Of a DNA stretch of 64,000 nucleotides, positions 1 to 11,800 are shown in pieces; position 1 is the first letter of the stretch, and every line of letters begins with the position of its first letter. Both the position numbers and the translations under genes were made by a program. The stretch comes from Phytoseiulus persimilis (taxonomy: Eukaryota; Arthropoda; Arachnida; Mesostigmata; Phytoseiidae): NCBI GenBank assembly GCA_037576195.1, contig CM075103.1, positions 24,366,001 through 24,430,000 on the forward strand, in the 5' to 3' direction. Under the pieces are notes generated by a model. The model had not been told where the DNA came from. It saw only the letters and a program-made list of their open reading frames with translations, and made no database searches.

Positions 1-53
1 GCATTCATGCCTGTGACAAATGCACTGTAATCGCCACAGCCCTGGCGGCAGAA

Positions 54-1392
54 GTGGGACAGTGTTGCGTCATTGGCAACCTGAATGTTAAGCTTGAGGC
101 CTGGGAAGACAAATACCTGGCGGCCTTCACGACGGCCAATGAAGAGGCAGTGGATAATGTCCAACTCAGAACGGACCTAGACGAAGCACAGTCAAGGGTC
201 GCGGATCTTGAGTTGAAACTCCAGGCTCATGAGGAACAGGCTGCCAACCTCAAAGCACAATTCGAACTCGACAAAAAGAAAATTGCCGAGCTTTCTGTCA
301 AAACCGCAGCGCAGGGAATGACAGATGCGATTTCTGAGATCGCACGAGATGAAGTGCTTGAGGCACGTGGACACAGACTATCCAAAGTATGCGCGCTAGT
401 ATTCACGGATCGAGCTTGCAGAAAGCTACGGTATTCTGCAGCCTCGCAGCCAGAGCTTGACCTGTACAGAAACCCTGCGGGGGACTATGTAGCCGGCGAG
501 TTCGAAGTAAAGCAGGAAATGCTCGTCGCTGACGTGGTCAGCAGTGCGAGACAGTTCTGTATCGACTTCCCCGACCACAAATCTCATGTATTTGTGCATA
601 TAGGAGCCGGTGATATTGAAAAGCACCTCAATAATGCGACTCCCGACGTGGCGAATACAATCGTTGAACCACTAGCCGAGCTGAAAGCCCAGGAGGCTAA
701 CATACTCTCGGGGACGTGGTGCACCACGATCGAACTAGCCGATAGGCACCACTTCAGGCAGATCAACAGGTTGATCACTGAACCTGCGGAAGTCAAATCG
801 CTGAGACAGCTAGAAGTTCTTAAGAATGATTTTGGCGAATAAGAATTGTGTCCAGGGTGACGTTAATATCGCCGCCTACTCCGAAGCTGGACTCAAAATC
901 CTCTTCGACTGGCTCAAGAGCTCCATCATGACGAAGCTCGGAATGAACTCCGAAACGCTTCCTCAGTTGGAAACTTACAGGGCGCTGTTCGAAAAGGAGA
1001 GCAAGCAGCAGGAAGAGAAAAGGTGTGTCAGGCGGAGAGAGCTCCTGAAAAGGAAGCGCATCCTTGAACAGGCGATACGCCAGGCACAGAACACGAATCT
1101 GGCCTGCGTAGATTCGAACAAGGAGGATGAAATGGCCGGGCCTAGTGATACCGGTGATACTCGGAACCCGACGGGACAAGACAGAGCCGACAAACGAAGC
1201 TCACAAGTTGATCCGCAACGAAATCCGCAGGGTGCGGCTAGTGGGTGGAAAGGCACCAAAACATCGGAGCCATTCAGGAAACCCCACGGTAATCGGGGCC
1301 AACAGAGGTCCCCCGCACAAGCCGAGCCAAACACGTCCAGGGATCATACCAACACAGGGACCCCGCGGGCATCTGGAACCGAGCGCGGCTGA
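54..1392 (+). pseudogene. LINE-1 ORF1: coiled coil plus degenerate SGNH-like domain
   Basis: Two overlapping frames (54-842 and 826-1392) form one broken ORF1. A Cys-containing N-terminal segment starts upstream of position 54 and is cut by the window edge. A strongly helical, charged coiled coil covers about residues 15-80. A segment around VHIGAGDIEKHL resembles block III of SGNH/GDSL esterases, and GDVNIAAYSEAGLKILFDWL resembles block V, with the catalytic Asp-x-x-His not clearly kept. The tail is basic and Pro/Gly-rich, as in nucleic-acid-binding ORF1 tails. A frameshift lies near 826-842. Esterase-type ORF1 proteins are known in CR1-like LINEs; assigning this one to that class is inference. 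Confidence 0.6.
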
Positions 1393-1595
1393 GAAGCGCC
1401 CCCGATCTCGGGTGATCGACACACCGACAAAACCGAGTGATGGCGGGCCCTCGACTTCGACTACGCCGAGTGAAGGCTCCAACCAAGCAAAGCGGAGGCT
1501 TCAACGTGAGTTGCCCGGGCCATTCATCAAGACGACAGCGGTTCCGTGGAAACCGACGTACATGTGGAACAAGAACTGTCAATAAATTCTGTACT

Positions 1596-2279
1596 GTAAA
1601 CAAGAACTGTATATCATCCCTTAATATCAATGGTACTAAATCTAGTATAGCCGAATGAGCTTCAATAGATAGTGATATTCTTCATGAACGTGATGTGAAC
1701 GTCTCGCTGCTCAGCGAGACAAGACTCATGAATGAGGAGGGAGTTCCTAACATTGACGGCTACTGTGCAGTAAACTGCAACCGCCGAGGATCCTCTCGAA
1801 GTAAATTAAATGGTGGAGTAGCAATACTGTTCAGGAATACCTTCGACTCCGAATCGATGTCGAAGGGTGATGACTACGTGACGCAAAAAATATGGCTCGG
1901 GGGAAAAAGATGGGTATTCATATCCTTCTACATGAAGCATGGGACCGTCAGAGAGAACACATCAATCTTAAGGTCGCTCACCATGTTTAATAAAACTGAG
2001 TGCTGTGCAACAGACTGCATCGTACTAGGAGGGGACGCCAATGCACATCTGGCTGAACTTGATGGAACGAGCGACAGGAGAGGACTGCTCTTGGAAACAT
2101 TCTGTCGCGATAACGCGCTCACGATACTGAATCTCTCGGACCTATGCGAAGGAAAATGCACTAGAGGTCGGTCATGTATAGATTACTTTATTGTGAATAG
2201 CGCTGCACTTGGAATGGTTGAGAGCATGACCATTGATGAAGATAGGGAAATCGCCCTGCGCGATCATAACCTTCGTTGA
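1596..2279 (+). pseudogene. LINE-1 ORF2 endonuclease fragment
   Basis: This is the APE-type endonuclease that opens LINE ORF2 and nicks target DNA for target-primed reverse transcription. Visible blocks are SLNINGTKS (metal/phosphate-contacting Asn), LLSETRL (catalytic Glu), GGDANAHLAELD (the GDxN block) and ALRDHN (the terminal D-H block). An in-frame TGA at 1657-1659 breaks the frame between the first two blocks. No reverse transcriptase follows; the frame ends at 2279 and unrelated GC-rich repeat sequence begins. Confidence 0.75.
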
Positions 2280-2754
2280 CTTGACGAGCGCCAAAACGCC
2301 GTACCGGTTACTTAGCAGGTGGGAGAGGAGGGCGGGTGAGGAGGATGCAAGGAAGCGATGGCGGCAAGCAGAGCCTCGAACGAACCTCACCTCACCCAAT
2401 CCCCCCCACTGCTTCGGACACACTTGCTGTCGATCTACTCGCATCGCTTCGCTCGCTCGCCAGGGCCCTAACCTAACCTTACCCAATCCCCCGCATTGCC
2501 GTCAGGCCACTTGCTGTCAGTCTGCTCGCTCGCCAGGGCCCCAACCCAAACTTTCCCGCACACTACTTCAGGTCCTCTTGCTGTCGACCAGCTCGCTCGC
2601 CCGTTCGAATCCTCGCGGCCTTTCTCCTCTCTCCTCAGCTCGCCTTCCGCCATGCTGACGGAGTGTTTCGCTTAGCGCTGACTCCTAATGGAAAAGAACC
2701 GATTCGCCTGGCGAATCAAAACATCAACAGAGAGCGTGGTAGGCTGAGCACCCG
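2280..2754. repeat. GC-rich region with three degenerate direct repeats
   Basis: Between about 2389 and 2604 three diverged units of 60-85 bp follow each other. Each has an A/C-rich start (CCCAATCCCCC or similar), then CTTGCTGTC, then GCTCGCTCGCC. No coding frame with protein-like composition is visible. The short CCTAACCTAACC inside it is only two copies of a telomere-like unit. Confidence 0.45.
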
Positions 2755-3690
2755 ATTTCCGAGACCGACCGCTGAATGTACAACCAAGAATTCGGTGCTC
2801 AGTCATTCAACGGATGAACCATGTCGGTTTTGTTTCCCCAAGGTGAGAGGTCTTCGATTGGAATATCTAAGCGCATGCCCCATCTTCCGGCTTGTTAGCG
2901 ATAGCATCGACTTGGGAAATCCACGAAGATGAGAATGTGATGATTTTCGGATCATCACAATCATGTAGGACACTCCTACACGGGCTTACTTCCGGCTGTG
3001 CCTTTTGAACCGAGATTCTCCTCTGTGGACAATCGCTTGGGAAGTTTCCGAGGAAGGCGGAGACAGCCTATTTCTGCTCAACCCTGGCTCTCAGAGCGTC
3101 GTTTCCGACGAGTTGGAACTCACTGCAACCCCACCCTGTTCTCATCTTCGTGGATTTCCCAAGTCGATGCTATCGCTAATAAGCCGGAAGATGGGGTGTT
3201 AGAGAGGAAATTCGTCTTCAGTGGCACACTAGCTAGAGGGCTCCGTGCACAGGCAGATTCACCTCGCGGACACTGATACGGTAGCAAGGAGAGGACAGTA
3301 CGGCGTATAGATGAACAGTAGTTTATTCGGGTGTTGAGTATGGTTATATGGGATGTGATTGGGAGAGTGAGAGTTGTTGAGTTGAGTCTTCGGGGAGTAC
3401 TTCGAGGGTGTTAGTAATTACGGCACTAAGCCGGGGTTCTAAGGTTTTCTGATGAAAGGATTGATAACTTTGGCGCCTTAAGTGGCGTGGGTTCTAGTAC
3501 GAACCGAGTCTGCTGAATCTAGATTCGGATGCATCCGCTTTCGCGTGTTGCATCTCAACATGGGGCATGCGCGTAGATATTCCGATCGAAGACCTCTAAC
3601 CTTGGGGAAACAAAACCGACATGGTTCATCCGTTGAATGGCTGAGCACCAAATTCTCGGTTGTACATTCAGCGATCGGTCTCAGAAAAGA
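2755..3690. repeat. Inverted repeat (fold-back), right arm split by a solo LTR
   Basis: The segment 2755-2935 is repeated in inverse orientation at 3142-3196 plus 3561-3690. Matching blocks include TGTTTCCCCAAGG against CCTTGGGGAAACA, and TCGACTTGGGAAATCCACGA near 2908 against its complement near 3150. The arms look roughly 95% identical by eye. The right arm is interrupted exactly at 3197-3560 by a solo LTR. The spacer 2936-3141 shows no gene. Confidence 0.7.
3197..3560 (-). mobile_element. Solo LTR, 364 bp, TSD TGGGG
   Basis: The insert begins TGTTAGAGA and ends TCTCAACA, so it has the TG...CA ends of an LTR. It is flanked by a perfect 5-bp duplication TGGGG (3192-3196 and 3561-3565). Removing it restores the continuous inverted-repeat arm. 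Read on the minus strand it contains an AATAAA and an upstream TATA-like ATATAA, which suggests minus orientation. There is no internal region, so this is a recombination product of a full element. Confidence 0.8.
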
Positions 3691-4722
3691 GACTCTGATT
3701 CGGGCTGAAATCGGTCATATGAAACCAGCACCTAGGACATAACGTATGCGACGATCCTACTCCAACCGGGTCTACGACATTCTACATCACAGCATCGCTG
3801 GCGGCCATGTTTTTTGGAGGGAGAGGGCGGGAGTGTCGGAAGGCCGATTGCGGAGAGCAGCCGCGCCAATTCGAATCTTACAGGGTGCTACGTGGAGAAC
3901 AAGAACTTCCCTGTCCTAACGATTTCGCTTTCGAGAATCAGCCCTTGGGATGGCAGGAATTCGAATCCGGGGCTTTTATCCCACTGACTCCGATTGCTTA
4001 GCGGAATCACGTTCTTCGGCACTGGCCGAGGCGATAGCAATAAGAACATCTGAGGGTCGCCTCCTCACCTCGACAGGCTCTCTTGCATAAACGACAAGAC
4101 TCGATATGTGGAGATTGAGCACTTCTTGGAGGCTCTGAGGAATCAGTCGCGAGTTTGAGCAGGAAGCCAGCCTTGCCGAATATCTCGCAGGAATGAAATC
4201 GATTCCCACCAAATTTCTCGATCGAATATTCCCTCCGCGCGCCTCCAAATTCGAATCATCTCTCCCTCGAAAGAACATAAACACATCGATCGGCAGATCC
4301 AGTCAGTTCAGAAAAGAAGGACCTCTTCCTCGTCGAGGATGCAGGGCCTTCACTGAAAACTCCAGCCAACCCGTTGTTTTCCCTTTGTTGAAACGATCAC
4401 TCACGGAAGCCTGCCAATCAAGCACCCTCGGGTCTCCGGACCGACGCGGCTCGTCTCTGCCATTGGCCCGCCAACACTCTCGCCCTCTCCCTCTAAAATA
4501 CATGGCCGGCGGCAATGTTGTGATGTAGAATGACGCAGACCGCTCCAACCGGTCTTCTTGGACCGGCCGATATCCCCAATGAGCCCTCGGTTATTTGAAT
4601 CGGGCGCGGTCCCTCTTCGACTGCCGTGGGTGTCGGCTCCTCCTCTCCCTCGAAAATATAGACGTTCTGCTACACTGTTTGCGACCCATTGGCCGTTTAC
4701 CACACTTTGGCCTACAGCCAAG
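3691..4722. repeat. Degenerate dispersed repeat cluster
   Basis: A motif centred on TTTCGAGGGAGAGG, or its complement, recurs near 3812, 4260, 4487 and 4650. Similar flanks (CATTCTACATCACA, GCCGGCCATGT) are shared by copies in opposite orientation, for example 3780-3845 against 4465-4540. The spacing is irregular (about 165-225 bp) and the copies are strongly diverged. No gene is supported here. Confidence 0.4.
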
Positions 4723-4733
4723 CCGAAGGGTAT

Positions 4734-5605
4734 GGGTATAGGAACTTTGCCCGCAGTGTTTACTATATGAACGCATTTTCAGAGAGAGCGGCCTCCGCCA
4801 GCTTGGCGTTCTGCTACGGGAACGCTGAGAGCTGTTGCTGGGAGACCGCGACGACAGCGGGGAGCCTAGCGGAGCTACCGAGCATTTCAAGCAAGATCCA
4901 GGCGCGGAACAGCGAGGAGAGCTGGGATGGTTCGCCGGGGAATGATGAAATTTCCAAAGATTCCATGGTTTACACATGATCCATCGTCAACAATGTCAGC
5001 TCAGATGGCGAGGAGTCGATACGCAAGGTGAACGGCAGAACATTGAGCCAGGCTCAATACAAGGAGATGAAGTCCACAGCGAGAGGCATTGAGTGATTCT
5101 CATCTCGGACAGGACACAGTGGGATGAGACTCCACGGAACCTCTGGTCTTCGGCGGCTGAAGACCGAAGAACTCCGTGGCCGTGAGGCCTCCTCGGCACT
5201 GAAGCGGATGCGCCATGTGCAGAGTAGTGACTCAGTCGGTTTTTCGCGTCTCCCTCGGAAACGTTCGCTTCCTGGACGGAAAGTGTCTTGGATGAACTCT
5301 CCCGGAATTCGAAAATGCGTGTCATACACTGCCTACCGACCCCTAATCATCTTCTTCCTCTGAAATCTAGAGCCGAACCTTCTCATTACCAACCCTCATC
5401 CCTTGTGAAAGTACACGAATTCTCAATTGTGTTTCGCGCCTGGATCGTGCTTGAAATGCTCGGTAGCTCCGCTAGGCTCCCCGCTGTTGTCGCGGTCTCC
5501 CAGCAACAGCTCTCACCGTGCCAGTAGCAGACCGCCAAGCTGGCGGAGGCCGCTCTCTCTGAAAATGCGTTTATATAGTAAACACTGCGGGCAAAGTTCC
5601 TATAT
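4734..5605. mobile_element. Non-autonomous TIR element, MULE-like, 872 bp
   Basis: Long terminal inverted repeats of about 175 bp lie at 4734-4910 and about 5435-5605, starting with TATAGGAACTTTGCCCGC. Both ends are flanked by the direct repeat CCGAAGGGTAT (4723-4733 and 5606-5616), consistent with a 9-11 bp target duplication. Long TIRs and a duplication near 9 bp are the signature of Mutator-like elements. The interior shows no transposase. A second single-TIR copy lies at 55903-56079. Broken MULE transposases near 58.4-59.2 kb and 63-63.9 kb are possible, unproven relatives. Confidence 0.7.
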
Positions 5606-5616
5606 CCGAAGGGTAT

Positions 5617-6243
5617 AGGCCGGTTAGCGTCAATTGTTAGGATTCAAGAAGGCGCTAGGAAGACGAATCTGAGGGAGAGGGGAATACGGCGCCTCTACTC
5701 GTAAACATAGACATCGTGTCTCGTACGCAACCCTGTATTTGAACTGGAGTTCCAGGGTACTGAGAAGGCACACACTCGTCTCTTGGAGGGGGCGATGCTG
5801 GACTCGATCGCTTTGTTTTTGCGACAGGGAGCCCTGAAGAGAGGTATTGATCAGGAAGCAGATCAGCAGCGTAATCTGGGTGCCTAATCGGGAGAGCTCT
5901 TCGAGAGTTCCGTCAAACAGAATGATTTGAACCCGCTCCGACCCCAGATCATCCGCCGCACCGGGGAGACCCTCAGCAAATCAGCTGTCACGCTCCGGGG
6001 AATTCGACACCTTTCGATGTCAGACAGAGATCCACGCTTTCTTCCGGATGACCTGTACAGGACCTCATCATCTATTTCAAAACATCGTTTACCGTACTGT
6101 TGCCCTGCTCATCATGAGGATCATTGATGAAACGACGGCATGTGGGTTCAAGTGATGTCCTGGTCCCCATCCGTGATACTGAATCCCTCCATCGTAGCAC
6201 CCTCTAACATCCGGGTTCGCGGGCCTTCTCTCACCGCCTCCTC
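5617..6243. other. No gene or repeat recognised
   Basis: Only short stop-rich frames and no recognisable motif are seen between the MULE-like element and the ATPase relic. Confidence 0.4.
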
Positions 6244-7062
6244 ATGCTCATCTCCCTCGTGAATCAGTCTGCTCATCCTACCACAACACCACCAGTTGAC
6301 CAGAAGAAGCAGGCGGCAATCATAGAGGTGGAAGCCACGGACATTCGATCTACGGTTTCAAGGCGGAGGGCTCGGAATCCCTCTTCGACGCTGGAAGACT
6401 TTGACACCCCGCTGGCAAGTCGGTTGCGCGACGCCTGGCAGCGCGCCTGCGAGAATAACGTCCCGCTGTGGATCTATGGCGAACCAGGTACCGGGAAAAC
6501 GGCCTAGGTGGAGGCCACTGTTGGAAAGAAAGCGTTCAAGGTCGGTAACGTGAAGGCGATCGACCGGTTCGACCCGTGTCGGTTCAGTTACCTTTGGGGT
6601 GACGACGTCAACTGGTCAGAATGGAGCGTCGAGGATATGAAGTGTCTCACGGACAGCGTGGACAAGGCGAAGTCGTTGCCGACCAGGTACCAGAATGTTG
6701 AGATCAACGAGGGCGCCCTCCTTGGCATCATCTTCCCGGCGGATCATGAGCCCGAGCGTTATTTCCCGCAGTGCTCCGAAATCGACATTCGAGCGCTGAC
6801 TCGTCGCTTGGATCGGTTCTACGTCGGTGCAGACCTCTCGTCGCGCATTCAAACGCACCGCGAACGGCGGGAGCAGGAGCAGCGTCACCGCGACTTCGAT
6901 TTCATGACGGCTGAGGCCGCAGATCACGAGGAGTACGAATCACGCGTTCGGCGTGACACGACAAGACGCGCGCGGGCCATGGTGGGTGTGTGTGCAGACG
7001 ACGCGGCGCCCGGAGAGGCGGCCCCGACGACCAGTCCTACGCCGGCAGAGGCGCGAGCGTAG
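6244..7062 (+). pseudogene. P-loop ATPase relic, SF3/Rep-helicase-like
   Basis: One frame of about 272 codons is interrupted by an in-frame TAG at 6505-6507, straight after the Walker A motif GEPGTGKTA. A Walker B-like segment YLWGDDVNW follows. Then come a conserved-looking stretch with RYQNVEI, an IIFPADHEP block where a sensor-1 strand would sit, and RRLDRFYV, which resembles the RR..F/Y arginine block of Rep helicases. The tail after about residue 210 is charged and Ala/Pro-rich. The order resembles the helicase domain of Rep proteins of small circular or linear DNA viruses, but the N-terminal nuclease motifs are absent. It could be an endogenous viral relic or a transposon helicase; the exact family is not identified. 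Confidence 0.45.
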
Positions 7063-8938
7063 CGGCCGGGACCAGCGTGGCTCCCTGCGTAGCACCCTGC
7101 GAGTTAGTTTCAGAGTAGTCGACGTCATGACGTGGATTTCCAGTAGCTCCTTTGGTCACAGGCTTGTTCCTGTTCTCCTTGTACCGCTGTCGTTGCTGCC
7201 ACCAATGGAGGTCCCCCTCTTGGAGACCTTGCCTCATATCGGAAGCGGCCATCCCTGAGGTGAAGGGAGCGGACGTATAGTGACATGGACTTGGACGGTA
7301 TCGCGGCGTATCTTCATGTACTCATTGCTGCTCCACACATCCTGGGGTTGAAAGACAACCATAGTCGCAACGCTGTGATTTTAGGGCAGGCCGTCGCTTG
7401 GTGCGCCACGGGAGCCCTTGAGAGAATATCGAGCAATACCTTTCGAGCAAAGTCTGAAGAACCACCGCTGCCATTGTTTGCGTGCCTGAACCGGTGAAAA
7501 CTGCCGGTGGCCATTGGTAGCTAGCCCGGGTAGCGCCGGAGGCGGTCGGGGTTGGCGCAAGCCGCATCTTGGAAGGTTTACGCGCACTCGGCGATTGCTT
7601 AAGCTGTCAGCGAATTTCTCGAGTAGCTGCTTCTGGGGAAAACAAACCTTTGTCAGAACAGTTCGGATATCCGGCGCCCAGCGAGCGATGGCGGTCCCCT
7701 GCTAGGAGGCGTAGCAATATTGTGTCATTCACACGTTAAAATACAGTTGGTTTCACGCACCGTTGCTGTGTGATAACGACCTCCATATCCACCGTCGTTT
7801 ACGTATTGAGTTGTTGGGGCTGCGATTGTTGAGAGTTGTGATGTTTTGAGCGTAACGTTGCGCGGTAGCCCGTCCAGTGGAGTGATCTGTTGTTCTGAAG
7901 CTCTGTCTGAAGCCTGATACATATTCTACAGGTGCTCCGTTTGCTGCTCGAGCTGCTGTATTCTGTCGCAGTGTGTCTCCTGCTGTGTGCTGTTGGTCTG
8001 CGTGCTACGGTGCCGCGTGTTCAGTGCGATGCCGAGTGATGAGCGAGGGCTAGTGTGGGCTGTCACAATCGCTGCATCTTTGCCGCAAGCGCGCGAAGAG
8101 TCGGCGCTCCAGCGGCGCCTCAGGGCGGTGCACACGCTCGTGTGAAGGTCTGTTACGCGTTCCATCGCGGGCCACGCGAGTCTGTTCGTTTCCGGCCGTG
8201 CATTTTCAGGTCGTGGGGTCCCATCATCACCTGGTCGTCTGGTTTCATGTTCACCTAGACGGTCGAGCAGTGTTCGGCGAGATTTTTCAAGACGCTCTGA
8301 TTACGGTTGCCCGAGCAGAGAGTTGCCGTATGCTTGACGTGTACTTTGAGAGCCCAGCTTGAGGAGAAATTTGTTGTGCTATATAAAGAGCTTTCATATG
8401 ATACCCCTGCTTGTGCTGTTTGTCTTTCCTTCGAGGTGCAACGCGGATACGGCGGAATTGTGACGCCCGGACTTGGGTTGGGTGGGGAACCCGGATGTCG
8501 GGTGTTGCCGAATTGATTTGCCTCGAGTCCACCGGATGATTGAGTCGAAATATGGATACTGGTGGGCGCTCTTTCATTGACAGGGGTCAAACAGTTGTCC
8601 GCGCGGAGATGTGCTTGTGTCGGCGAGTTGCCAAATGAGTTTCAGACCACAGCGGATTGCTTCTGTGCCTGTCCAGGTTTGTACTGTTGCTGATTGACCC
8701 TCTCTTGTCGCAGGTGACGCGTTTGTTGGTCGTCCCGGTGTTGTTTCTGACGGGCCACCCGACGCGACTCCATCGTCGCAACTCACGAGTCTTGGTGAGC
8801 TGTTTCTGAGCTCTCGGCGTGTTCGTGTCTACGATTGTTACTTGGGTCTCCAGCATGACCATCGCCGTCGGTCATCGCTTGTTCTACTTGCTGGTGCGCT
8901 CCGGCTTCTCCTTGGACCTGGTTCAGGATTACCCTAAA
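7063..8938. other. Low-information region with opposed short ORFs
   Basis: No plus-strand gene is convincing. On the minus strand several adjoining frames (for example 8590-8255, 8165-7926 and 7922-7725) have Ser/Thr/Gln-rich composition and could be a decayed protein running opposite to the ATPase. The region is contiguous with 13502-15404 once the CR1-like insertion is removed. No motif allows a name. Confidence 0.3.
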
Positions 8939-8951
8939 GTCTGAGAGATAA
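8939..8951. repeat. Target site duplication of the CR1-like LINE, left copy
   Basis: GTCTGAGAGATAA occurs here and again at 13489-13501, exactly flanking the LINE. The last base or two are ambiguous because they merge with the element's TTGA tail. Confidence 0.85.
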
Positions 8952-8985
8952 TCAATCAATCAAGTTTATTCACACTTATGTGTCG
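8952..8985 (-). other. CR1-like 3' end: AATAAA and TTGA microsatellite
   Basis: On the minus strand AATAAA is followed by three TTGA-type units and then the target duplication. Short tandem repeats instead of poly(A) at the 3' end are usual for CR1-like LINEs and define the orientation. Confidence 0.75.
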
Positions 8986-9025
8986 GTTGTTTAAAAAATA
9001 GATAATAACAAATAATAAAAGGAGA

Positions 9026-11800
9026 TCACAGCTCAAGGTCCAGGCTGGAGAGACTCGGTCGGTTAACGCACTCAGTTGCGTGGTAGAGATCACAGTGCGC
9101 GCCGCAGAATTTACATTTACAGTTAAAATACATTTCATGATAAGTTTCGTTCAGACATAAGCGGTGATGGAATCCGTGGACTTTGAGTCGTGTGATGGTG
9201 TTCCTGTTTTTGCAGTTTCCTCTTTTCCATTTGTCTGAGGTCATCGCGGGTGAGGTCGCGAAGCCGGGGTGGATCTCCTCTCGCTTCCTCTGTGATTCCG
9301 CTTCGACGTGTCGGGCCGCCTCTGTGAGTGTGAGTTGGAACGAGGCTTGTAGGTCTGAAGTAAATAGAGGTGAGCCGCTCATCAAGTACACGAGTCTGTT
9401 TCGCGTGCACCTGTGTACACCTAGGACTCTCTTAAGATATGCGGCCTTCAGGGAGTTTAGTTTGTTCAAGTTTTGAGTGCTGAGGTGGTTCCATGTGAGT
9501 TGTATTCCGTAGCTCGCGATCGGTGCTAATTTCATGTGGAAAAGCTCGATGGCAGTGTCGATGGATAGTTTCTGGGGCGATGGTATGGATGCGAATGCCA
9601 CCAGGGCCTTGCGGACTCTGTCATCGATATGTTTGCTGAAGCAGAAGCCTGTCGACGTCAGCGTGATCCCAAGATAGGTGAAACAGTTCACGTACTTTAT
9701 CTCGTGACGGTGGAGGGAGAGGCGGTCGGCGTTAGCGAGGCGTCCTCCTCTACGGAATTTTATGGCTTCTGTTTTGCTCACGTTGATTGATAGTCCGAGT
9801 TCCTTCGCGTAACGGGACAGAGTGAGCACCGCGTTCTGCAGATGGTAGTTGCTTATCGCGTACATAACAATATCATCCGCGTATATTATCAAATCCACCA
9901 GTGGATGTTTTGCAGCTATAATGCTTGGAAGTTTCCCGGTGAGGACGGAGAAGAGGGTTGGACTCGTGTTTTCGCCTTGTGCGAAACCATTTGTTTGTTT
10001 GAGTCCCTTCGTAACCGTAACCCCGTCGTCGATGTCGATATTGTTCCTCTGGAGAATGGCCTGTATGAGGCGTAGCAGTTTTGTGGGGACGCCGCCTTCG
10101 GCCAACATTTCCAGCGCTATGGTCCGCGATCCCGAGTCGAAGGCTGAACTGAAGTCGATGAAAATGGCGTGCAGTTGGTGGGGTGGGTGGTTCAGAGCCC
10201 TTTGAATGTCACGCAGCAGAGTTTCGCATGCCGATATTGTTGAACGTCCCTCTCGAAAACCGTGTTGCTGATCAGGGATCAAGGTTTGCATTTCGAGGAG
10301 AGGGACTAGTCGTCTCAAGATGAGTTTGGATAGCAATTTGAAAATATTGCTCTCTTTCGTGATGCCTCGCCACGATTTCGGATCTGTGGGACTGCCTCTG
10401 GCTTTGGGAATGATTATCATAAGTCCATTGTTCCACGTTGCTGGGATGGTTCCGATTTCTGGGCACTTGTTGAACAATTTCTCCCGCAGGGGAATCAATC
10501 CGATGGACATTTTGATGTGTTCATTGTAAATTTCATCGGCGCCGCATGCCTTGTTAGCCGGAAGTGACGTCACTGTATCGTAGATTTCCGTAATTGTGAA
10601 CGGTTTTCCCATGTCTTCCCTGCATCTCGGTATCGTTTCAGACCAGGCAGTGGGGAAGAGAGTTATTGTTGACGGCACCGAGTCTTTTGATGCCAGGATC
10701 TCCTCGAAATGCCTGCGTAGCTTCGCAGGGTCTATCGGACAGGAGTGCCAGATTGGTTTCGAGACTTTCAGCCAGGTGTATGGGAACTTGGAAGCTTGCA
10801 CGATCATTCGGGTTTCGAAGTCCTCCCAGTGCTTTCGTTTCGCTTCATTGAGTGTCCTTCTGTATGCGGCCTTTGTTCTGGCCAGTAGAGGTCTCATGTA
10901 GTCGTGTTGGCCTTGGAGGGTCCTAGCTTGCAACATGATCTTTTTCAGTTCCGTGCATTCGAAGGTCCACCATGGCGCAATATTTCAGCAGGTTTGTTGA
11001 TAACGTTGCCAGTGTGTCGACGTCGGCATCTTCCATCCATTGTGATCGGTTTTTCAAAGCATCCAGGCAGTCCGCGAGTTTGTTCTGATCGATCTGGCGG
11101 GAAGGTGGTGTTTGCTTTGGAGCTTCTCTAGTTTCCTTAGGCTTTAGGAATTGTAAGGAGATTGGGGAGTGTGTCGACATGAGGTCGGCCTCTCGCAAGT
11201 GTGAACTGGTTCCGCAGAATTCAATCAATTCGGGCGGGAGGTTGGTTGCGAAGACGTCGATTGTTGAGGACCCCATGTGGCCGTTGAAAGTGGGGATCTC
11301 TGGGTCATTCACGACGTAGAGGCCGAAATCCCATAACGTCTCTAGGAAGGCTGAGGTTCTCTCTTCTTCGGGTTTGTTCAGCTTCGAGTTGAAATCGCCC
11401 ATGAGTATAGTTTTCCGATCTTTGTATACTTCTCTCAGGCAACGCTCGAGTTTCTCGACCATGTCTGTTGTATTCTCGGCTGGGTGTGGGCGTATGTACA
11501 TTGCTACTATATCGATGATCTCGCCCCGGATCACAACATAGTTGTCTTCTACCAGTATTGAGTCCATTCGTTTCAGTTTTTCATTGTAGTAAACCGATAC
11601 ACCACCACTGGCTCCGCCGAATCGGCTTGTTCGGTTAGCGGGGCAGTGGGATACGTAGAAGCCTTCGATCGGGTCGGGAACTGAGGTCCAGGTTTCCGTG
11701 AGGACAAGTACATCGACATCATTGAAGGCTGAGGGAGGCAAGATTGATAATGACGATCTAGCACCCTCGCAGTTCCATAAGACTATCTCCAGTTTCTCCC
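9026..11800 (-). pseudogene. CR1-like ORF2: endonuclease and reverse transcriptase
   Basis: The endonuclease part (about 11800-10923) shows LWNCEG, LTETW, MGDFNSKL and the STHSPIS His block. The reverse transcriptase part (10936-9026, 636 codons) has the fingers block IIIPKARGS, the QHGFREGRST block, FIDFSSAFD (catalytic Asp), YADDIVM (YADD at 9883-9872) and a C-terminal CKCKFCGAHC...H...C knuckle. A single frameshift at about 10923-10936 separates the two. The ORF2 frame has no ATG before the endonuclease and overlaps the end of ORF1, so it may have depended on reinitiation or frameshifting. The rest of the RT frame is open, so the copy is not very old. Confidence 0.9.

Larger units (their letters stand above)
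1..2279 (+). mobile_element. Non-LTR retrotransposon LINE-1, truncated copy
   Basis: Two consecutive coding blocks on the plus strand have the order of a two-ORF LINE: an ORF1-type coiled-coil protein (54-1392), then an apurinic-like endonuclease (about 1596-2279). The left end runs off the window. The right end stops abruptly after the endonuclease SDH-like block, so the reverse transcriptase is missing. Its layout matches LINE-2 at 25105-28223, and the endonuclease blocks are recognisably similar, so both probably belong to related families in the CR1/L2 group. Confidence 0.75.

Noticed and set aside
2466-2480. Telomeric CCTAA repeats
   Set aside because: Only two units, inside a longer degenerate repeat.
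8055-8516. Short plus-strand frames
   Set aside because: No motif or protein-like composition, and the minus strand is equally open.
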